64,000 nucleotides of DNA from Pseudoxanthomonas sp. CF125 (GTDB lineage Bacteria; Pseudomonadota; Gammaproteobacteria; Xanthomonadales; Xanthomonadaceae), in assembly GCF_900104085.1 (NCBI RefSeq), contig NZ_FNLD01000003.1:741001-805000 (forward strand), given 5' to 3'. The notes beneath the pieces were generated by a model. That model was given only the letters and a program-made list of their open reading frames with translations. It made no database searches and had not been told where the DNA came from. A program made the translations under genes and the position numbers. Of the stretch, positions 58,703-64,000 are shown piece after piece. How positions within the stretch are numbered: the first letter of the stretch is position 1; each line of letters begins with the position of its first letter.

Positions 58703-61546
58703 ATGCGTAATTTAATGGGGCTGAGCCTGCCGTTGCTGGTCTTGCTGGCCGCTTGCGGCGGCAAAGCCGGCCAGGCGTATGAGAAGACCGACAACGGCGT
58801 CATCGTGCGTCCCTTGGATAAAGGCGCCGCGGCGGTGCGCCTGCAGGTGGTGGATGCCGGCATCATCCGGGTCAGTGCCGATCCCGATGGCGATTTCAAG
58901 CGCAGTCCCAGCCTGATGCGGGTCGAGGCCACAACACCGGCTGCCAAGTTCGACGTCGATAGCGCCGACGGCAAGCTGCGCCTGACTACCGACAAAGTAA
59001 CCGCCGAGGTTTCGCTGCAGAGCGGCCGGGTCAGCTTCCTGGACAAGCAGGGCAAGCCGGTACTGAGCGAGGTCGAAGGCGGCAGGAGTTTTTCCCCGCT
59101 GGAAGTGGAAGGCAAGCCCTACCTCAGCGTCCGCCAGCGTTTCGAATCGCCCGATGACGAAGCCATCTACGGCTTCGGCCAGCATCAGCAAGGCTGGATG
59201 AACCAGAAAGGCCACGATGTCGAACTGCTGCAGCACAACGTGGACATGGCGGTGCCTTTCCTGGTGTCCAGCCGCAACTACGGCCTGCTATGGGACAACA
59301 ACGCCATCACCCGCATGGGCGACCCGCGCGGCCTGCAGCCGTTGCCCAAGAGCCTGAAACTGTACGACGCCAAGGGCGAAGAAGGCGCGCTGACCGCGCG
59401 CTACTCGGTCGGCGGCGTGCAGAAAGTCGAGCGCCGCGAATCCGAGGTGAACTACCAGTACATCAAGGACCTGGCCAACTTCCCGGCCGAAGCCAAGAGC
59501 AAGGACCAGCCCATGCAGGTGACTTGGGAGGGCGAGATCGAAGCGCTCAGCCCAGGACGCCATACGTTCTCGCTGTACTCCAGCGAGTACGCCAAGCTCT
59601 GGATCGACGACAAGCCAGTGATCGACCGCTGGCGCCAGAACTGGAATCCGTGGCACCACGAATTCGCGCTGGAACTGCAGCCGGGCCAGCGCCACAAGCT
59701 GAAGATCGAGTGGAAACTGATCGACCCCAGCTACATCGCATTGCTGCATCGCGATCCGTTGCCCGCCGCCGAAGCCAAGAACCTGTCGCTGTGGTCCGAA
59801 GCCGGACAGATGATCGATTACTACTTCGTCGCCGGCGACTCTGCCGATCAGGTCATCGCAGGCTATCGCGAACTGACCGGCAAAGCGGTGCTGCTGCCGA
59901 AATGGGCCTACGGATTCTGGCAGAGCCGCGAGCGCTACAAGACGCAGGACGAACTGGTCGGCGCGCTGGCCGAATACCGCAAGCGCCAGCTGCCCATCGA
60001 CAACATCGTGCTGGACTGGTCGTACTGGCCGGAAGACGCCTGGGGTTCGCACGATTTCGACAAGACGCATTTCCCCGATCCCGACGGCATGGTCAAGCAG
60101 GTCCACGATCTGCACGCGCAGATCATGATTTCGGTATGGCCCAAGTTCTATCCCACCACCGCCAACTACAAGGAACTGGATGCCGCCGGTTTCATGTACA
60201 AGCGCAATGTGGAAGTGGGCGAGAAGGACTGGATCGGCGCGGGCTATTTGAACTCGTTCTACGATCCGTATTCGGAGAAGGCGCAGGCCATCTACTGGCG
60301 GCAGATCAACGAGAAGCTCAACAGCAAGGGCTTCGACGCCTGGTGGCTGGACGCGGACGAGCCTGACCTGCATTCCAACCTCGATGTCGGCGAGCGCAAG
60401 GCGCGCACCACGCCGACCGCGGTGGGCCCGTCCACCGAGTTCTTCAATTCCTACCCGCTGCCGCACACCCAGGGCGTATACCGCGGCGACCGTGCGGCCG
60501 ATCCGGACAAGCGCGTGTTCATCCTGTCGCGCAAAGGCTATGCCGGCACCCAGCGCAATGCGGTGGCGGTATGGAGCGGCGATATCGTTTCGCGCTGGGA
60601 CGACATGCGCGATCAGATTTCCGCTGGCGTCAATCTGTCGATGTCGGGCCTGCCGAACTGGACCTTCGATATCGGCGGCTTCGCGGTGGAGAAGCGCTAC
60701 GAGCGCCAGGACCCGGCGCATCTGCCGGAATGGCGCGAGCTCAACACCCGCTGGTACCAGTTCGGCGCGTTCGTGCCACTGTTCCGCTCGCACGGCCAGT
60801 TCCCGTACCGCGAGATCTGGAACATCGCGCCGGAAGGCACGCCGTACTACGCCAGCATGGCCTACTACAACCGTCTGCGCTACACGTTGCTACCCTACGT
60901 CTACACGCTGGCCGGCGATACCTATCATCGCGACGGCAGCATGATGCGCAGCCTGGCGATGGAATTCCCGGGCGACGCCAAGGTCCGCGACATCAACGAC
61001 CAGTATCTGTTCGGGCCGGCATTCCTGGTGGCTCCGGTGACCGCGTTCAAGGCTACGCAGCGCCCGGTCTATCTGCCGGCCGGCAGCGCCTGGTACGACT
61101 TCTACAGCGGCCAGCGCCACGAGGGCGGACAAACCCTGCAGGCCGCCGCGCCGCTGGAGCGCATGCCGTTGTTCGTGCGTGCCGGTGCGATCGTGCCGAC
61201 CGGTCCGGTGCAGCAATACGTGGACGAGAAGAAGGACGCGCCGCTGACCGTGGTGGTCTATACGGGCGCCGACGGCGAATTCTCGCTGTACGAAGACGAT
61301 GGCAAGGGCTACGGCTACGAGAAGGGCGAGTTCAGCCGCATTCCGCTGAAATGGAATGAGAAGAGCGGTGAACTGAGCATCGGTGCGCGCCAGGGTACGT
61401 TCCCCGGCATGCAGGCCAAGCGTGAAGTGCGCGTGCGCTGGATCAGCGGTCCGCGCGCCGACGCCGGCGCACTGGAACCGGCCGCCGATACCACCGTGCA
61501 GTACGACGGCAAGGCGATCACGGTGAAGGCGGCCAAGACGAACTGA
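58703..61546 (+). CDS. Alpha-xylosidase, GH31, with PA14 insert
   Basis: A 947-residue lipoprotein glycosidase. The signal LPLLVLLAACGG has lipobox LAAC. The N-terminal beta domain includes EAIYGFGQHQQGWMNQKG. A PA14 insert (about residues 268-350, SPGRHTFSLYSSEYAKLWID) is as in Cellvibrio Xyl31A and favours xyloglucan oligosaccharides. The GH31 barrel has Asp550 or Asp552 in WWLDADEPD as nucleophile and Asp633/634 in SRWDDMRDQ as acid/base. I use the ATG at 58703, which has AAGGGAGGAGCGG ahead; the frame is open from 58610. It releases xylose for the kinase downstream. Confidence 0.92.
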   Translation: MRNLMGLSLPLLVLLAACGGKAGQAYEKTDNGVIVRPLDKGAAAVRLQVVDAGIIRVSADPDGDFKRSPSLMRVEATTPAAKFDVDSADGKLRLTTDKVTAEVSLQSGRVSFLDKQGKPVLSEVEGGRSFSPLEVEGKPYLSVRQRFESPDDEAIYGFGQHQQGWMNQKGHDVELLQHNVDMAVPFLVSSRNYGLLWDNNAITRMGDPRGLQPLPKSLKLYDAKGEEGALTARYSVGGVQKVERRESEVNYQYIKDLANFPAEAKSKDQPMQVTWEGEIEALSPGRHTFSLYSSEYAKLWIDDKPVIDRWRQNWNPWHHEFALELQPGQRHKLKIEWKLIDPSYIALLHRDPLPAAEAKNLSLWSEAGQMIDYYFVAGDSADQVIAGYRELTGKAVLLPKWAYGFWQSRERYKTQDELVGALAEYRKRQLPIDNIVLDWSYWPEDAWGSHDFDKTHFPDPDGMVKQVHDLHAQIMISVWPKFYPTTANYKELDAAGFMYKRNVEVGEKDWIGAGYLNSFYDPYSEKAQAIYWRQINEKLNSKGFDAWWLDADEPDLHSNLDVGERKARTTPTAVGPSTEFFNSYPLPHTQGVYRGDRAADPDKRVFILSRKGYAGTQRNAVAVWSGDIVSRWDDMRDQISAGVNLSMSGLPNWTFDIGGFAVEKRYERQDPAHLPEWRELNTRWYQFGAFVPLFRSHGQFPYREIWNIAPEGTPYYASMAYYNRLRYTLLPYVYTLAGDTYHRDGSMMRSLAMEFPGDAKVRDINDQYLFGPAFLVAPVTAFKATQRPVYLPAGSAWYDFYSGQRHEGGQTLQAAAPLERMPLFVRAGAIVPTGPVQQYVDEKKDAPLTVVVYTGADGEFSLYEDDGKGYGYEKGEFSRIPLKWNEKSGELSIGARQGTFPGMQAKREVRVRWISGPRADAGALEPAADTTVQYDGKAITVKAAKTN

Positions 61547-61547
61547 T

Positions 61548-63911
61548 ATGAGCGTCGATCTGACCCGCCGCGAATTGTTCAAGGGAATGGGCGCAGGCCT
61601 TGCGATCGCTGGCCTGGCACCGTCCGCAGTCGTGCACGCGGCTGCGAGCGCCACCGCCGACGGCGATGCGCTCAAGCTCTGGTACCGGCGGCCGGCGACG
61701 CGATGGGTGGAGGCGTTGCCGTTGGGAAACGGGCGCCTCGGTGCGATGGTGTGGGGAGGCATCGAACACGAACGCCTGCAGCTCAACGAAGACACGCTGT
61801 ATGCGGGCGGCCCGTACGAAGCCGACACTTCCGGCGCGCTGGAAGCATTGCCGGAAGTGCGCCGGCTGATTTTCGCCGGCCAATACGCCCAGGCCGAAGA
61901 CCTGGCCAACGCCAGGATGATGGCGCGGCCGCTCAAGCAGATGCCCTATCAGCCGCTGGCCGACCTGGTGCTGGATTTCCGCGATATTCCGGACACCACC
62001 GACTATCGTCGCGAACTCGATCTGGATACGGCGATCACGCGCACGCAGTTCCGAACCTGGAAGACGGAGCACACGCGCGAAGCCTTCGTCTCGCCGGTCG
62101 ATCAGTGCATCGTGATGCGCCTGTCTACCGACCGTCCCGGCGGCATCGACCTGCGGGTATCGCTGGACAGCGATCAGCAGAGCGAAGTGTCGGCCGAAGA
62201 CGGCGCCCTGCTGCTGCGCGGCCGCAATCCGGCGCGGCACGGCATCGAGGGCAAGCTGAAGTTCGCGACGCGGGTGCGTGCGATTCCCCGTGGCGGCTCG
62301 CTGCAGGTACGTGGCGAACGCATCGAAATCGAAGGCGCGGACGAGGTAGTGCTGCTGATCACGGCCGCGACCAGCTATCGCCGCTACGACGACGTCAGCG
62401 GCGACCCCGAAGCGATCACGCGCCGGCAGCTGGCGGCAGCGCAGCAGCGCGGTTTCGAAGCGCTACGTGCAGCGCATGTGGCCGAGCACCAGCGCCTGTT
62501 CCGTCGCGTCTCCCTCGATTTGGGAAGTACTGAAGCGGCGAAGCTGCCCACCGACGAACGTGTCGAGCACTTCGCCAACGATGGCGATCCCGCGCTGGCC
62601 GCGCTCTATCACCAGTACGGCCGGTATCTGCTGATTTCCAGTTCGCGTCCCGGTACGCAGCCGGCCAACCTGCAGGGCATCTGGAACGACTTGATGGACC
62701 CGCCGTGGGAAAGCAAATACACGATCAACATCAACACGGAAATGAACTACTGGCCCAGCGAGGCCAACGCCTTGCCCGAATGCGTGGAGCCGTTGGAGAG
62801 CATGCTGTTCGACCTGGCGGAAAAGGGCGCGCGCCGGGCCAGGGAAATGTACGGAGCGCCAGGCTGGGTGGTGCACCACAACACCGACCTGTGGCGGCAG
62901 ACTGGTCCCATCGACGGCGCGCAGTGGGGTTTGTGGCCGATGGGCGGCGCCTGGCTGCTGCAGCAATTGTGGGACCGCTGGGACTACGGCCGCGACGAAG
63001 CTTATCTGCGCAGGATCTACCCGCTGTTCAAGGGTGCGGCCGAATTCTTCGCCGCCGCGCTGGTGCGCGATCCCGCTACCGGCGAGATGGTCACCAATCC
63101 ATCGATGTCGCCCGAGAACGTGCATCCGAAGGGCGCCTCGCTTTGCGCCGGACCGGCAATGGACTCGCAATTGCTGCGCGATCTGTTCGCGCAGTGCATC
63201 CAGGCTGCCGGCCTGCTGGGCGTGGATGCCGGTTTCGCACAACAGTTGCAGCAATTGCGCGGACAGCTGCCAGCCGATCGCGTCGGCAATGCGGGCCAGT
63301 TGCAGGAATGGCGCGAAGATTGGGACATGCAGGTGCCGGAGATCCACCACCGCCACGTCTCCCATCTTTACGCATTGCATCCGAGCTGGCAGATCAACCT
63401 GCGCGATACGCCGAAACTCGCCGCGGCCGCTAAACGATCGCTTGAAATACGCGGCGACGACGCCACCGGCTGGGGCATCGGCTGGCGCTTGAACCTGTGG
63501 GCGCGGCTGGGCGACGGCGAACACGCGCTGAAGATCCTGCGCATGCTGTTGGCACCGCAGCGGACCTATCCGAATCTGTTCGATGCCCATCCCCCGTTCC
63601 AGATCGACGGCAACTTCGGCGGCACCGCCGGCATCACCGAGATGCTGCTGCAGAGCTGGGGCGGTTCGATCTTCCTGCTGCCGGCGCTGCCGCAAGCGTG
63701 GGAATCCGGATCCGTGCGTGGTCTTAAGGTGCGCGGCGCGGCGGGCGTCGATCTGTCTTGGAAAGCGGGCCGTCTGGCCATGGCCACGCTCACCAGCGTG
63801 CACGGCGGCCGTTACAACGTGGTGCTGGGAGAACAGAGTCTGGATATGGAACTCGAAGCGGGCCAGTCGCGACGCATCCGCCTGCAAGACGGCAAGCTGG
63901 TGGCGGCATGA
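61548..63911 (+). CDS. Alpha-1,2-L-fucosidase, GH95
   Basis: A 787-residue enzyme. A twin-arginine signal (TRRELFKGMGAGLAIAGLAP) suggests export folded through Tat, unlike its Sec-type neighbours. The N-terminal domain has WVEALPLGNGRLGAMVWGGI and LQLNEDTLYAGGPY. By analogy with Bifidobacterium AfcA the active site uses Asn394 and Asn396 in ININTEMNYWP, Glu523 in SMSPENVHP and Asp687 in FQIDGNFGG. It would take fucose off galactose on xyloglucan, opening access for the GH35 enzyme. Only one base separates it from the GH31 stop, and its own stop overlaps the kinase start (ATGA). Confidence 0.92.
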   Translation: MSVDLTRRELFKGMGAGLAIAGLAPSAVVHAAASATADGDALKLWYRRPATRWVEALPLGNGRLGAMVWGGIEHERLQLNEDTLYAGGPYEADTSGALEALPEVRRLIFAGQYAQAEDLANARMMARPLKQMPYQPLADLVLDFRDIPDTTDYRRELDLDTAITRTQFRTWKTEHTREAFVSPVDQCIVMRLSTDRPGGIDLRVSLDSDQQSEVSAEDGALLLRGRNPARHGIEGKLKFATRVRAIPRGGSLQVRGERIEIEGADEVVLLITAATSYRRYDDVSGDPEAITRRQLAAAQQRGFEALRAAHVAEHQRLFRRVSLDLGSTEAAKLPTDERVEHFANDGDPALAALYHQYGRYLLISSSRPGTQPANLQGIWNDLMDPPWESKYTININTEMNYWPSEANALPECVEPLESMLFDLAEKGARRAREMYGAPGWVVHHNTDLWRQTGPIDGAQWGLWPMGGAWLLQQLWDRWDYGRDEAYLRRIYPLFKGAAEFFAAALVRDPATGEMVTNPSMSPENVHPKGASLCAGPAMDSQLLRDLFAQCIQAAGLLGVDAGFAQQLQQLRGQLPADRVGNAGQLQEWREDWDMQVPEIHHRHVSHLYALHPSWQINLRDTPKLAAAAKRSLEIRGDDATGWGIGWRLNLWARLGDGEHALKILRMLLAPQRTYPNLFDAHPPFQIDGNFGGTAGITEMLLQSWGGSIFLLPALPQAWESGSVRGLKVRGAAGVDLSWKAGRLAMATLTSVHGGRYNVVLGEQSLDMELEAGQSRRIRLQDGKLVAA

Positions 63912-64000
63912 GCCTGTACGCCGGCATCGATGCGGGAACCCAGAGCATCAAGCTGCTCGTCTACGACGCGGAGTCCAGGCAGGTCGTCGCCACAACCAGC
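63908..64000 (+). CDS. xylB: Xylulokinase, 3' part outside window
   Basis: Only the first 31 codons are in the window. MSLYAGIDAGTQSIKLLVYD is the phosphate-1 motif of FGGY carbohydrate kinases in the form seen in XylB. It overlaps GH95 by four bases (ATGA). Phosphorylation of xylulose would continue the use of xylose freed by GH31; a xylose isomerase is not in view but may follow. FGGY kinases for other sugars remain possible. Confidence 0.75.
   Translation, partial: MSLYAGIDAGTQSIKLLVYDAESRQVVATTS

Noticed and set aside
56800-59115. A 771-codon minus-strand open frame opposite the esterase, GH35 and GH31 genes
   Set aside because: It runs across three real genes and their boundaries and has no recognisable domain.

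Overview
The window looks like chromosomal DNA of a Xanthomonadaceae (Lysobacteraceae) gammaproteobacterium such as Xanthomonas, Lysobacter or Pseudoxanthomonas. I infer this from the high GC content, an Ax21-type outer-membrane protein, very large TonB-dependent receptors (TBDRs) with long N-terminal leaders, LacI-type operators matching the published Xanthomonas xyl-box, and many GTAG-flanked palindromes of the kind known from Stenotrophomonas. I see no rRNA, tRNA, CRISPR array, transposase or phage gene.

Region 1 (1-31 kb) is compact core genome. In order it holds: a 5'-truncated gamma-glutamyltransferase; a Ycf46-type AAA ATPase divergent from a lone ParA ATPase; sixA, a YceI protein and a PLD-type cardiolipin-synthase-like protein in an overlapping run; a hotdog thioesterase; a PlsC acyltransferase overlapping a YheT hydrolase; a TPR protein; a PEBP protein; a META/DUF4377 lipoprotein; and uppP. 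A complete nitrogen-control block follows (glnA, glnK, amtB, ntrB, ntrC), with a clear sigma-54 promoter and NtrC site before glnA and an NtrC-like palindrome covering the ntrB start. Then come sodC, a thiolase, hypotheticals, a DUF4349 lipoprotein, a GNAT protein and hemD-hemX-hemY. Six GTAG palindromes and other long inverted repeats sit between these genes.

Region 2 (30.7-34 kb) has rhodanese-secB-gpsA, an order resembling E. coli yibN-grxC-secB-gpsA, then ax21 on the minus strand.

Region 3 (34.3-64 kb) is a carbohydrate-utilisation island best read as a xyloglucan (plant hemicellulose) locus. It has a GH29 fucosidase, an alkaline-phosphatase-fold hydrolase, a five-gene minus-strand operon for oxidative galactose breakdown (SDR dehydrogenase, dgoA, dgoD, SMP-30 lactonase, dgoK) with a divergent LysR regulator, two TBDRs flanking a GH27 alpha-galactosidase, and a tight plus-strand run: GH74 endo-xyloglucanase, GH2, CE20-like acetylesterase, PF-DUF5597 GH35 beta-galactosidase, PA14-containing GH31 alpha-xylosidase, GH95 alpha-fucosidase and the start of a xylulokinase. 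Together these would import xyloglucan oligosaccharides, remove acetyl, fucose, galactose and xylose in the periplasm, and feed galactose to pyruvate plus glyceraldehyde-3-phosphate and xylose to the pentose phosphate pathway.

The least expected observations are: the same 30-nt sequence inserted inside one arm of two otherwise unrelated long inverted repeats; a duplicated ~65-nt promoter module plus xyl-box-like operator before both TBDRs; the ntrB start codon buried in a 15-bp perfect hairpin; and lipobox signals on several xyloglucan glycosidases.
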